NCBI RefSeq assembly: GCF_019056395.1
Contig: NZ_CP077639.1
Coordinates: forward strand, 212,501-276,500
Length of the DNA: 64,000 nucleotides
Direction of reading: 5' to 3'
Origin: Terribacillus sp. DMT04
Lineage (GTDB): Bacteria > Bacillota > Bacilli > Bacillales > Amphibacillaceae
Shown here: in pieces, positions 7,964 to 16,263 of the stretch
Layout: every line of letters begins with the position of its first letter
How positions within the stretch are numbered: position 1 is the stretch's first letter
The notes under the pieces: generated by a model
Database searches by the model: none
Seen by the model: only the letters and a program-made list of their open reading frames with translations
What the model was told of the DNA's origin: nothing
Position numbers and translations under genes: made by a program

Positions 7964-9202
7964 ATGTCTAATATACCCTTGCTTACCGAAGATGCGTCTG
8001 TGAAAGAACCACCAAAAATTCCTGTTATAAATAAATTCGTGAAAGGGTTTTCGATTTTATTCTGGTGTTTCATAATCTTAAAATTATTCTTTTTTGATAT
8101 AGATGTTTATTTGTTCAATAAGTTCTTACCCGAATATGTAAATATACTGAACTATAAATTTGTCATTGGTATTTCTTTATTTGCTCTTGTGTTAGCGATA
8201 GTAAGAAGGAGGGTTGTTCTCCTTTGGACAATCTATATCCTATTATTTCCGTTTATCGTTGTATTCTGGAAGGTTCCTTATTTTATTTTTAAACAAAAAA
8301 GTTGGGTTCTTGCTGTTGCTGTTATCAATTCTGTTATAGCTTTTATTGTATCAATTAAATACGCAATTATTTTTTTGGCTATTTTTATACTTTCTACTGT
8401 TATTATATTTAATGCCTCTAATATCTACATTCTTTATAGTTCTACTTTTGTAATCTTAGTTGCACTAATTCTTATCGTGCTAAATAGATATATAATGATA
8501 TTTAAAACATCTAAGGTCAATAGGTTCTATATTAGTTTTCTATCTAAACCCTTTAATGAGAATGTATTAAAGAATATTACTTTAGATGAAAGTCTAAAAG
8601 AATTACCTTATGATCAGCTTAATGAACAGCAATTAAAAACATGGGTTGGTAATTTACAGAATACAGTAATGTATAACAGACTCTTTCTTTTTATGGCAAG
8701 AAAATTAAAGATTTATCAAGAAAGTAAATTAAATTATGCTTTTTTTGCAATTACTACTGTATTCTTACTAATTCTTACTACGCTTTCTTTTACATTAATA
8801 AATATGGCAATTTATAAAATTGACATTAATGCATTTAGAGTAAGTGAAGCACCTTCATTGTTTACTTTCTTTTATTATAGCTTTAATAATTTAATCTTTA
8901 ATGCAGTAGATGAAATGAAACCTGCTAATACTTTTGCGCAATCAGTATCCATGATTGAATCATTTTTGGCTCTAATTATGGGTTTGTTATTTGTTGGTCT
9001 TTTGTTTTCAGCGAAAAGTGAAAGGCATGCTCGTGAATTGGATGAGGTTATAACAAAATTTGAACAGCGCGGTAGTGAATTAGAAGTATTTATAAGAGAA
9101 GAATACAATATTAAATCAATTGAAGAAGCTTTAGAACTATTACAACAAGTGCAAGCAGTATTAATAAAATTTCTTTATAAGATAACCGATAACTTAAAAT
9201 AA
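7964..9202 (+). CDS. Multi-span membrane protein with K+-channel-like pore and degenerate filter
   Basis: This 412-residue protein has about six hydrophobic segments in the first 180 residues, a soluble part (about 180-255), and then a second membrane pair. That pair, about residues 262-352, has the helix-pore-helix layout of two-helix potassium channels: FTFFYYSFNNL, then a short loop and MKPANTFAQ, then ESFLALIMGLLFVGLLFS. The place of the TVGYGD filter is taken by IFNAVDEM, so potassium selectivity is not expected. The C-terminal 60 residues are helical and cytoplasmic. Start ATG 7964 follows GAGGGAG; an ATG-TGA start-stop pair sits directly before it (7958-7963). It is IME cargo next to an AbiTii pair. 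Function unknown. Confidence 0.65.
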   Translation: MSNIPLLTEDASVKEPPKIPVINKFVKGFSILFWCFIILKLFFFDIDVYLFNKFLPEYVNILNYKFVIGISLFALVLAIVRRRVVLLWTIYILLFPFIVVFWKVPYFIFKQKSWVLAVAVINSVIAFIVSIKYAIIFLAIFILSTVIIFNASNIYILYSSTFVILVALILIVLNRYIMIFKTSKVNRFYISFLSKPFNENVLKNITLDESLKELPYDQLNEQQLKTWVGNLQNTVMYNRLFLFMARKLKIYQESKLNYAFFAITTVFLLILTTLSFTLINMAIYKIDINAFRVSEAPSLFTFFYYSFNNLIFNAVDEMKPANTFAQSVSMIESFLALIMGLLFVGLLFSAKSERHARELDEVITKFEQRGSELEVFIREEYNIKSIEEALELLQQVQAVLIKFLYKITDNLK

Positions 9203-9240
9203 AAGGTAAACCTTCATTAAAAAAGTGGATACTAAAAAAT

Positions 9241-9272
9241 AAAGCGACCATACTTTTTTGGTCGCTTTATTA
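9241..9272 (+). terminator. Terminator after the channel-like gene
   Basis: AAAGCGACC pairs with GGTCGCTTT around a loop with a T run, followed by ATTA. It is nearly symmetric and may act in both directions. Confidence 0.85.
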
Positions 9273-9366
9273 CTTAGGTTCAATAATGAAAGAAGGTTTA
9301 TGAACGAAAATAATTCTAACTAAATTTATCAATAGATTGTATGTGACTGTTCTCCTACTTATTTTC

Positions 9367-9384
9367 AATGACGAAATAGTGACG
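9367..9384 (+). promoter_or_regulatory. Possible integrase arm-type site, right end
   Basis: AATGACGAAATAGTGACG matches the left-end copy at 964-981 in 16 of 18 positions and has the same orientation. See the left copy for reasoning. Confidence 0.5.
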
Positions 9385-9486
9385 ATTTTGTTATTCTATA
9401 TGATGTTTATGTTCAGTAAATACTTAAAAGGATAGTGATTTTCTTAGGATATAGCTGCATATAACATTTATATCTTCTCGGTATTT

Positions 9487-9533
9487 CCATGGTAAGGTGG
9501 GGGTCAGCGGTTCAAGTCCGCTAGGAAGCTTAA
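9487..9533 (+). repeat. attR, 47-bp direct repeat
   Basis: It is an exact copy of 870-916. Only the 3' part of tRNA-Thr is present here, so it is not a functional tRNA. Chromosomal sequence resumes after it. Confidence 0.93.
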
Positions 9534-9540
9534 CACGAAA

Positions 9541-9569
9541 CCCTAGAGTATAAAACTCTAGGGTTTTTT
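9541..9569 (+). terminator. Original terminator of the rRNA/tRNA operon
   Basis: CCCTAGAG pairs with CTCTAGGG, followed by six T residues. It lies 8 bp after attR. Before integration it would have followed tRNA-Thr directly, so it is the displaced operon terminator. Confidence 0.9.
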
Positions 9570-9697
9570 GATGCCTATTTGAATACTGCAATTTCTTTGT
9601 CGTTTTCTTATTGTTCAATATGTAATTAACCTTTTCTTCTCATGCTATATACTATGGTAACTCTCGTTGTTTAATAACTACCTTTTCACCACTAAGT

Positions 9698-9724
9698 AAG
9701 GCCAAGAGTCTTACCTGGCCTTTT
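9698..9724 (+). terminator. Weak terminator-like hairpin
   Basis: AAGGCCA pairs with TGGCCTT, with TTTT after it. No gene I can support lies directly upstream. The stretch 9570-9918 otherwise shows only a short, poorly supported leftward frame. Confidence 0.5.
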
Positions 9725-9921
9725 GATAACTATTAAAGTCAAACTATCTATTTAGTTTACTGACATACCGTTGTTCTTAGGGTGGTTTGACTTGATATGG
9801 TTGCTTATATAAGTCTTTACTCGGTCAATGGAGTTTATCTGACGTTCTTTAGGAGGATGGTGACTTTGCTTATGGGTAAGTACGAGGGCAATTACGGTTA
9901 CCATAATGAGCGAACTAAAAA

Positions 9922-9946
9922 AGCCGCATACAGCTTGTATGCGGCT
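9922..9946 (-). terminator. Terminator of the ars/CoA-disulfide reductase operon
   Basis: AGCCGCATAC pairs with GTATGCGGCT around a 5-base loop. On the minus strand a T run follows. It lies 4 bp past the stop codon of the reductase gene. Confidence 0.92.
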
Positions 9947-9950
9947 ATTC

Positions 9951-11591
9951 TTACTTCCGGTATTTCTGATAGTTTTTATTCCCGCCAGAAAGATTATATA
10001 CTTCTTCAAATCCCATATTGCGCAGAACGTTCTGTGCTGCGTTTCCCGTTACGCCGCTGTTGCAGTAGCAAAGGGTTGGTTTTGAGGGGTCGAGTTGTTT
10101 TGCTTTTTCCCGAAGCTCTGCTAGCGGGATATTGATGGCACTAGTTACATGTGATGTATCGTATTGCATTTTTGCTCGGGTATCAATGACTTGGAACTGT
10201 TCACCTTTTTTGAGCCTTTCCTGCAGCTGCTTTGGTGTTAGCAGTTTGTTTTGCTTTTTGATGGCGTTATCCAATGCCATGCCAGTGTACATGACAGGAT
10301 CCTTTGTTGTGCTGAATGGTGGTGCATAGGCTAGGTCCAGATGAAACAGATCTTCTGCTTTTGCACCAAAGGTCATAGCTGTTACAAATACATCGATGCG
10401 TTTATCTACGCCTTCTCCTCCGATTGCTTGAACCCCGAGCAGACGCCCAGTAGCTCGATCGGCAATTGCTTTGATAGTCAGTTCTTTCCCGCCCAAGTAA
10501 GGAGCGCGTGCAGGTTTAATATTGTGCAGTGTCTCAATATCGTAGCCATAGCTCAGAGCTTCTCTTTCATTCATACCTGTTTGCCCGATGGCTAGCTCAA
10601 ATACACGGACAATACCAGTGCCTAATATGCCGCGGTGGGCAGAAGTCCCGCCGGTTATGACATCCCCTGCGATGCGGCCCATTTTATTGGCTGTGGAACC
10701 TAAGGGACGATAGATGGGCTTTCCTGTTATAACCGAGAAGCTCTCGGCAACGTCGCCCACTGCATACACATCTGGCAAGTTCGTCTGCATTTTCTCGTTT
10801 ACTGCAATTGCACCTGTGTCACCAATCTCTACACCAATTGATTCGGCTAAAGCTGTATTTGGTTTTACGCCAACCGCTAGGAAGACAATATCAGAAGCAA
10901 TTGTTTCTCCTTTAGAAGTCACAACGTCTGACTTGGTAATACGCACTGCTTCTTGTTCAAGCAGCAGCTTTACACCATGTGCTTGCAGTGTATCTGCAAT
11001 TTGGTCAGCTATATCTTTATCCAAATGCTTCATAACTTGATTGCTGCGCTGGATCAGGTTCACTTCTACACCGAGGTGCGTGAGCTGTTCGGCCATCTCC
11101 AATCCGATGTAACCAGCACCTATGATAGTGGCTGTTTTGGGCTTTCTGGAGTCAATAAATGTATCAATAGCGCTTGCATGCTGGATAGTGCGCACGTGGA
11201 AGACGTGCTCAAGCTCTGTTCCGTCGATAACAGGTGTGAGCGGTGTGGCGCCAGTAGCAAATACCAGCACATCATATGTGTCTGTCATTGTCTCTCCAGT
11301 ATGTAAGTTCTTAATTGTCAACGTCTTGCTGTCATGATTAATAGAAACTACTTCATGTCTAGTTTGGATAGAGACATTATAGCGCTTCTTAAAGAAGGCA
11401 GCATCACGCGGATTGAGCGTTTCTAAATCCTCGACTTCCTCTCCAATAAAATAAGGAATGCCGCAAACACTGTAGGATATGTCATAATCTCGGTCGTAGA
11501 TACAAATGTCTGCGTCTTCATTGTTGCGTCGTGCTTTTGCTGCGACAGAAGTTCCGGCAGCCACAGATCCGATAATGCGTATTTTCATCAT
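9951..11591 (-). CDS. CoA-disulfide reductase with C-terminal rhodanese domain
   Basis: This 546-residue flavoprotein of the pyridine nucleotide-disulfide oxidoreductase family has FAD/NAD(P)H domains (VAAGTSVAAKARR near the start, GAGYIGLEMAEQL near 155, VYAVGDVAES near 275). The single redox cysteine in SYSVCGIPYF (about 43) is the CoA-disulfide reductase pattern. A C-terminal rhodanese domain (about 455-546) has an active-site cysteine in LCYCNSGVTG. Such fusions (CoADR-RHD) reduce CoA disulfides or persulfides and polysulfide. It is the last gene of arsR-arsB-reductase, 9 bp after arsB, followed by a terminator. In that context it may process sulfur or thiol species during arsenic stress, which is inference. 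AGGAG precedes two adjacent ATGs (11591, 11588). Confidence 0.9.
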   Translation of the reverse strand: MMKIRIIGSVAAGTSVAAKARRNNEDADICIYDRDYDISYSVCGIPYFIGEEVEDLETLNPRDAAFFKKRYNVSIQTRHEVVSINHDSKTLTIKNLHTGETMTDTYDVLVFATGATPLTPVIDGTELEHVFHVRTIQHASAIDTFIDSRKPKTATIIGAGYIGLEMAEQLTHLGVEVNLIQRSNQVMKHLDKDIADQIADTLQAHGVKLLLEQEAVRITKSDVVTSKGETIASDIVFLAVGVKPNTALAESIGVEIGDTGAIAVNEKMQTNLPDVYAVGDVAESFSVITGKPIYRPLGSTANKMGRIAGDVITGGTSAHRGILGTGIVRVFELAIGQTGMNEREALSYGYDIETLHNIKPARAPYLGGKELTIKAIADRATGRLLGVQAIGGEGVDKRIDVFVTAMTFGAKAEDLFHLDLAYAPPFSTTKDPVMYTGMALDNAIKKQNKLLTPKQLQERLKKGEQFQVIDTRAKMQYDTSHVTSAINIPLAELREKAKQLDPSKPTLCYCNSGVTGNAAQNVLRNMGFEEVYNLSGGNKNYQKYRK

Positions 11592-11600
11592 ATCTCTCCT

Positions 11601-12899
11601 TTAGTGGATAATGCGTAACCAAATATATAATCCTGTTAAAGTTAAGAACAAGGTAGGAATAGTTAAAATTATACCTGTCTTAAAATAGGTGCCCCATGAA
11701 ATTTTGACGTCTTTCTGTGAAAGGACATGCAGCCAAAGCAACGTAGCCAAAGAGCCTATTGGTGTGATTTTCGGTCCTAAATCGGATCCAATTACATTCG
11801 CGTATATAAGAGCTTCTTTCAGCACACCAGTCGTATTTGTTTGCGAGATAGCGATTGCGTCTATCATAACGGTTGGCATGTTGTTCATAACAGAAGAAAG
11901 CATAGCTGCAATAAAGCCCATGCCGAGTGTTCCAATAAACAGCCCTTCATCAGCGACATATTGAATGCTATCTGCTAGTACGTCTGTCAGACCTGCATTA
12001 CGTAAGCCATATACGACAACATACATACCAATTGAAAAGAATACGATATTCCACGGTGCTCCTTTGACTACCGTTTTTGTTTGCACTGCTGGACTGCGGC
12101 GTGCAATAAGCAGGAAGACAATCGCAATAGCTCCAGCTACAAAGGATACTGGAATATGGATGAATTCACAGACAAGATAACCAATTAGCAACAACGCTAA
12201 TACGTACCAAGATAGCTTGAACAATTGCTTATCTTTAATTGCTGATCCTGGGTCTCTTACTGCCGATACATCATAGGCAGCTGGTATACGTTTCCGGAAA
12301 AACAAATAAAGCACAAGGATACTCGCACCAAGCGAGATGAAATTCGGTACTATCATTCGGGAGGCATACTCCAGGAACGTAATATCAAAAAAGTCGGCAG
12401 ATACGATGTTCACCAAATTACTTACAACAAGCGGTAAGGATGTAGTATCTGCAATAAATCCACTCGCTATGATGAAGGGAAAGACAAGCGCTTCATCAAG
12501 GCGCAGCGCCCGAACCATTGCTAATACAATTGGTGTTAAAATTAATGCCGCTCCGTCATTGGCGAAGAAAGCAGCAACCGCGGCACCGAGCAGACAGACA
12601 TAAACGAACATCTTCGTGCCGTTTCCTTTGGCTGCTGCAGCCATATGTAAGGCAGCCCATTCGAAGAAACCAATGGCGTCCAGAATAAGCGAGATAAGGA
12701 TGATTGCTACAAAGGCTAAAGTTGCATTCCAGACAATTGTTGTTACTTCCCATACATCACTAAAATCAACGACACCGAGTAGCAAAGCAAGCATAGCACC
12801 AGCGCAAGCACTATAGCCGATATTCAGGTTTTTCGGCTGCCAGATTATGAGTACAAGGGTAATGAAAAAAATAAGGCACGCTAAAACAGTTGTTATCAT
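11601..12899 (-). CDS. arsB: Arsenite efflux permease ArsB
   Basis: This 432-residue polytopic membrane protein of the ArsB/NhaD ion transporter superfamily exports arsenite or antimonite using the proton gradient. About twelve hydrophobic segments are visible. Conserved parts include [17 protein letters not shown] and [14 protein letters not shown], which are ArsB hallmarks, and the end loop [20 protein letters not shown]. The ATG at 12899 is chosen because AGGAG lies about 10 bases upstream and the length then matches the family; a longer in-frame N-terminal extension overlaps arsR and is not believable. No arsC arsenate reductase or arsA ATPase is present nearby. Confidence 0.95.
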   Translation of the reverse strand: MITTVLACLIFFITLVLIIWQPKNLNIGYSACAGAMLALLLGVVDFSDVWEVTTIVWNATLAFVAIILISLILDAIGFFEWAALHMAAAAKGNGTKMFVYVCLLGAAVAAFFANDGAALILTPIVLAMVRALRLDEALVFPFIIASGFIADTTSLPLVVSNLVNIVSADFFDITFLEYASRMIVPNFISLGASILVLYLFFRKRIPAAYDVSAVRDPGSAIKDKQLFKLSWYVLALLLIGYLVCEFIHIPVSFVAGAIAIVFLLIARRSPAVQTKTVVKGAPWNIVFFSIGMYVVVYGLRNAGLTDVLADSIQYVADEGLFIGTLGMGFIAAMLSSVMNNMPTVMIDAIAISQTNTTGVLKEALIYANVIGSDLGPKITPIGSLATLLWLHVLSQKDVKISWGTYFKTGIILTIPTLFLTLTGLYIWLRIIH

Positions 12900-12912
12900 T
12901 TGTGTATTGCTC

Positions 12913-13260
12913 CTAACTGCAAGTAATTGCTTCTGCTTTGTGCCGAAGTTGTAGTAGTTGTTCATCTTGCGAGTCCAGCTGCGCCAGGACATTTTTTACG
13001 AGAGCGTGTTGCGGGCAGGATGGATCAAATCGATAATAGCGCCATTGTCCGCGCTTTTCTTCGATAACAAGGCCAGCTTTCCGGTACTTGCGCAAATGCT
13101 GGCTCACAGCAGGCTGGCTAATGTCAAACATCTCCACAAGTTCACACACACAGTATTCCTTCTCCGTAAGCAGTTTTAATAATAGCAGTCGTGTCGGGTC
13201 ATGGAGAATCTTCAGGGTTTCTGATAGTGTTTCCATAGACAAAGGTTTTGCAGTTACCAT
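12913..13260 (-). CDS. arsR: ArsR-family arsenic-responsive repressor
   Basis: This 115-residue winged-helix repressor derepresses the ars operon when it binds As(III) or Sb(III). The metal site CVCEL (in [13 protein letters not shown]) is at the start of the recognition region, with the DNA helix [19 protein letters not shown] after it. Start ATG 13260 has AAAGGAGG at good distance. It is the first gene of the leftward operon arsR-arsB-reductase, which it probably controls through repeats at 13280-13325. Confidence 0.95.
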   Translation of the reverse strand: MVTAKPLSMETLSETLKILHDPTRLLLLKLLTEKEYCVCELVEMFDISQPAVSQHLRKYRKAGLVIEEKRGQWRYYRFDPSCPQHALVKNVLAQLDSQDEQLLQLRHKAEAITCS

Positions 13261-13279
13261 ATGTAATACCTCCTTTCTC

Positions 13280-13326
13280 TGTCAGTATATAAGCATATTG
13301 TTATATAAAGCAATTGTTATATATTA
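13280..13326 (-). promoter_or_regulatory. ars promoter/operator region
   Basis: Read on the minus strand, two near-direct repeats TATATAACAAT-x2-GCTT lie in tandem just upstream of the arsR ribosome binding site, within an AT-rich tract with overlapping ATATA dyads. This fits an ArsR operator that covers a promoter. The exact -35 and -10 are not certain. Confidence 0.55.
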
Positions 13327-13396
13327 AAATACAGGAAAGATAAACACGAAGAATGGGTAAAGACGAGAAAAAAGGAAAAGTAGAGGAGGCGATCAC

Positions 13397-13609
13397 GTGA
13401 TTTTAAATAAAGGCGGCAAGCTGAGTACGGCATATTTTCTGTCTTATTTAGAACTAGTAATGAACGCCAGGCAATGCAGCAGAGCTGAAGCCCGTGAGAT
13501 TGTTTTTACTCGATTGTTTGACCAAGATAAGAACAAACTTGGACCTGATACCTATCAAGCTTTTGAAACAGCATATACGCAGTTCAGCAAGAAGTCGGAA
13601 TCCTTATGA
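13397..13609 (+). CDS. Small hypothetical protein
   Basis: This 70-residue soluble protein (begins with GTG-encoded MILNKGGKLSTAYFLSYLEL) has no membrane segment and no motif I can name. GAGGAGG lies 7 bases before the GTG at 13397, a strong initiation signal. It ends inside a bidirectional terminator that also serves the convergent antiporter gene. It is divergent from arsR. The helical pattern suggests a compact helical fold. Confidence 0.7.
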   Translation: MILNKGGKLSTAYFLSYLELVMNARQCSRAEAREIVFTRLFDQDKNKLGPDTYQAFETAYTQFSKKSESL

Positions 13610-13625
13610 GGATCCCGACTTTTTA
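13592..13625. terminator. Bidirectional terminator
   Basis: AAGTCGG-ATCC pairs with GGAT-CCGACTT (one mismatch each side), with T runs on both strands. It ends the 13397 gene and the convergent antiporter gene, and overlaps both coding ends. Confidence 0.88.
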
Positions 13626-14800
13626 AGAATGAGAGATAGCGGATAGATAATGATAGTCTGCACGACAAGTGATAGAAGTACAGCACCGAATGATAGAGAC
13701 AATATATAGTGATCAGATGACAGCTTTGCTTGCAGCGTTAACAATAGTACGATGCTCATCGTTCCTCTTACTCCTGCAAATGTTAGGATAGTCGCTCCTT
13801 TCCAGTAGACCAGCTTGCGCCATTTCTGTTTTGGTAAAGCAATTAATACTAATACAACAAATCTTACTGCTATGGATAGTAAGAAGATTAGCAGGAATAA
13901 GCCAAAATGCTTCCATTGGATATATTGCATGGACACAATACCAAGTACAATAAATACCAAAGAGAGAATGGTTGGCTCAATAATGCTCCAGAAGCCACCT
14001 TGAATGTGTCGGCTTTGTTCTTCATCATCTGTCTTCTGCAGCTCATAAGAAAACATAATACCGCTTGTTACAGTCGCTAATACTCCGGAAAAACCGAAGA
14101 CCTCAGCCAAATAAAAGCTTCCGTAAGCAACGATGATACTTACCATAACCTGATACGTATGGTTTTGTAAGATATGAATATTCTTCGATAACAGCCAGCC
14201 TAACACGAGACCGATTAAGATACCGCCTAAGGATACAGTAAGAAATTCCTTCGATAGATGCATGAAAGAAAAGGACTTTCCTGCTGTATACATGCTAGAG
14301 ACGATTGTAAAGATGACAACGCTTGTGCCATCATTAATCATAGATTCGCCTTCAAGATTGGCTGTGTACTTTTTATTAATATCTGACTCCTCCAAAACAG
14401 ATTCTACGGATACAGGATCTGTAGGTGTGAGTATAGAGGCGATAACTAGTGCGCCGATCAAAGAGATTGTGGTAAATAATGAGCCAATGCCCCAGACAGC
14501 CAATCCGAGCAGCAAGGCTGTGATAAATAATCCTAAAGTGCTCAAGAGGCCAAAAAAAGGACCGAATTTCTTTACTGATTTAAATGAATACCGATATGCC
14601 GAGATGAATAAAAGTGCTGGCAGGAAGCCTTTGTAAATTAGTTCTCGGCTGATGGTTACATCTGAAAAATAAGGAATGAAGGATAAAATAACTCCTGTTA
14701 CAACTAAAAGCAGCGGCACAGGCAGCTTCTGCTGTTTTTTATCCAGTGAAAAGAAGATGTAGCCTATTGCAAGGAAAATGATTAAATGATCTGGTGTCAT
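13604..14800 (-). CDS. Monovalent cation/proton antiporter, CPA1 family
   Basis: This 398-residue membrane protein has about twelve hydrophobic segments. The NhaP-type core motifs are clear: ILTPTDPVSVESVL and LEGESMINDGTSVVIFT carry the conserved aspartates that bind the cation. GVRGTMSIVLLLTL near the end is also typical. It exchanges Na+ or K+ for protons across the membrane; the ion cannot be told from sequence. It is shorter than CPA1 proteins with cytoplasmic tails and resembles B. subtilis NhaK (YvgP) in type. It is transcribed alone and converges on the 13397 gene. Confidence 0.9.
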   Translation of the reverse strand: MTPDHLIIFLAIGYIFFSLDKKQQKLPVPLLLVVTGVILSFIPYFSDVTISRELIYKGFLPALLFISAYRYSFKSVKKFGPFFGLLSTLGLFITALLLGLAVWGIGSLFTTISLIGALVIASILTPTDPVSVESVLEESDINKKYTANLEGESMINDGTSVVIFTIVSSMYTAGKSFSFMHLSKEFLTVSLGGILIGLVLGWLLSKNIHILQNHTYQVMVSIIVAYGSFYLAEVFGFSGVLATVTSGIMFSYELQKTDDEEQSRHIQGGFWSIIEPTILSLVFIVLGIVSMQYIQWKHFGLFLLIFLLSIAVRFVVLVLIALPKQKWRKLVYWKGATILTFAGVRGTMSIVLLLTLQAKLSSDHYILSLSFGAVLLSLVVQTIIIYPLSLILKKSGSS

Positions 14801-14982
14801 GGCCAGCCGCCTTTCTATACTTCTTGTATTGCTTCACCTTATTACATAACCGGAAAACGACTATGTTAACCATTCATGTCAGGCGCCCCTAGTTTTAGTA
14901 CACTGTATTTTGCGTTATAATGGTATAAGCAATTATCATTTCACAAACAGTTTTAAAATAGATTGAAAGAGAGTGTTCATCA

Positions 14983-15699
14983 ATGGGACGTAAATGGAAC
15001 AATATCAAAGAGAAAAAAGCTTCAAAGGATGCCAACACGAGTAGAATTTATGCCAAGTTCGGCCGTGAGATCTATGTGGCAGCCAAACAAGGCGAACCAG
15101 ATCCGGAGGCGAACCAAGCGCTGAAATTTGTATTAGAGCGTGCAAAAACGTATAACGTGCCAAAAGCAATTATCGAACGTGCAATCGAGAAAGCAAAAGG
15201 CGGCGGCGAAGAAAACTACGACGATATGCGTTATGAAGGTTTCGGTCCGAACGGCTCTATGATTATTGTCGATGCACTGACAAACAATGTAAACCGTACA
15301 GCGCCAGAGGTTCGTGCTGCGTTTGGTAAAAACGGCGGTAACATGGGTGTCAGCGGCTCCGTTGCTTACATGTTTGATGCTACAGCTGTTATCGGAATTG
15401 AAGGTAAATCATCAGATGAGGTACTGGAAATTCTAATGGAAGCTGACGTGGATGCGCGTGATATTCTTGAAGAAGACGAAGCAGTTATCATTTACGCAGA
15501 GCCAGACCAATTCCACGCCGTACAGGAAGCGCTCAAAGGAGCTGGCATCGAAGCGTTCACAGTTGCAGAGCTTTCCATGCTGGCACAAAATGATGTCACA
15601 CTAGATGCGGAAACACAGGAGCAGTTTGAGAAACTAATCGATGCCCTTGAGGATCTTGAGGATGTGCAGCAGGTTTATCATAATGTCGATTTAGGTTAA
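14983..15699 (+). CDS. YebC/PmpR family protein (YeeN type)
   Basis: This 238-residue protein of the YebC/TACO1 family begins [20 protein letters not shown], the form of the YeeN branch in Bacilli. Other signatures are [20 protein letters not shown] and the middle [21 protein letters not shown]. Family members act as transcription regulators or as translation factors that help ribosomes through proline-rich stretches; which applies here is unknown. GAAAGAGAGTG precedes the ATG. It is a single-gene unit with a strong terminator. Confidence 0.95.
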   Translation: MGRKWNNIKEKKASKDANTSRIYAKFGREIYVAAKQGEPDPEANQALKFVLERAKTYNVPKAIIERAIEKAKGGGEENYDDMRYEGFGPNGSMIIVDALTNNVNRTAPEVRAAFGKNGGNMGVSGSVAYMFDATAVIGIEGKSSDEVLEILMEADVDARDILEEDEAVIIYAEPDQFHAVQEALKGAGIEAFTVAELSMLAQNDVTLDAETQEQFEKLIDALEDLEDVQQVYHNVDLG

Positions 15700-15703
15700 C
15701 AGG

Positions 15704-15742
15704 AAAAAAGCTTAGAGCCATACAGAGGCTCTAAGCTTTTTT
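15704..15742 (+). terminator. Terminator of the yebC-like gene
   Basis: AAAAGCTTAGAGCC pairs with GGCTCTAAGCTTTT around a 7-base loop, ending in a T run. Confidence 0.95.
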
Positions 15743-16263
15743 CGTTTACAGGACTTCTATCCTGTTTCTTTAAATCCAATGTATGATGTTTAGGTAATAA
15801 GTTGGTTTTAGGCTATTTTCTGCAGAAAAAATAGTGTAATAGGCTCCGTTCGTATCCTAGTAAAGGAACATTCCCATAATTTAGCGGTATGCTATTCATA
15901 TCGTTCGATTATGGGAAGACAAAGGCAGTAAATATGCGCAAGTTGAGGAAGATAATCTTCACTACTTTGCAAGCTGCTCATCTATGTTCAAGGACTATCT
16001 TCCGGTTACTATAGTTTCTATTCTTGGATCTTTAGGACGCCTCACACCCAATTAACTGAAAATTATTACTATTATCACGCAGGATATCTGGGTTTCTATG
16101 TATATGCTCCTCATTTTCCCGCCTTCTCTTCCCGAAACCGACATATTCTCGTAAGCTAGTTTATAACATCTGAGCGATTTTACACAATCTGTCATTTCGA
16201 GGAATGGAGGTGTGATTGGTTTCTGTCGGGAAGCAATCAATTAAAAAGGGAGCGAGTGAGAAT
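15743..16263. other. Long intergenic leader upstream of the protease gene
   Basis: About 520 bp without a supported gene. An inverted repeat TTCCCATAAT (15871-15880) / ATTATGGGAA (15908-15917) with a 27-bp spacer could be an operator. The promoter of the protease must lie here, but I cannot place it with confidence. Confidence 0.5.

Larger units (their letters stand above)
870..9533. mobile_element. Integrative mobilizable element in tRNA-Thr
   Basis: About 8.6 kb lies between 47-bp direct repeats of the tRNA-Thr 3' end. The integrase gene sits next to attL. Transfer genes follow the order known from ICEBs1 and Tn916: HelP (DUF961), FtsK-type coupling ATPase, Rep_trans relaxase, then recombination genes. 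No type IV secretion channel genes (ConB/ConE/CwlT type) are present, so I class it as an IME that would depend on a resident conjugative element. The relaxase gene is frameshifted, so the copy is probably not mobile. Cargo is at 6028-9202. The element is more AT-rich than the flanking chromosome. Confidence 0.9.

Noticed and set aside
9424-9618. Leftward reading frame across attR containing LPSGLEPLTPTLPW
   Set aside because: It is the antisense of the duplicated tRNA 3' end and the neighbouring terminator; the same peptide appears opposite the intact tRNA-Thr, so it is a repeat artefact.
9752-9906. Short leftward frame with a hydrophobic start (MVTVIALVLTHKQSHHPP), possibly a small toxin-like peptide
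   Set aside because: No ribosome binding site, it overlaps the terminator region of the ars operon, and the rest is not membrane-like. A type I toxin was considered, but no antisense RNA promoter is evident.
12900-12992. N-terminal extension of ArsB
   Set aside because: It overlaps arsR and lacks a ribosome binding site, while ATG 12899 gives the family length.
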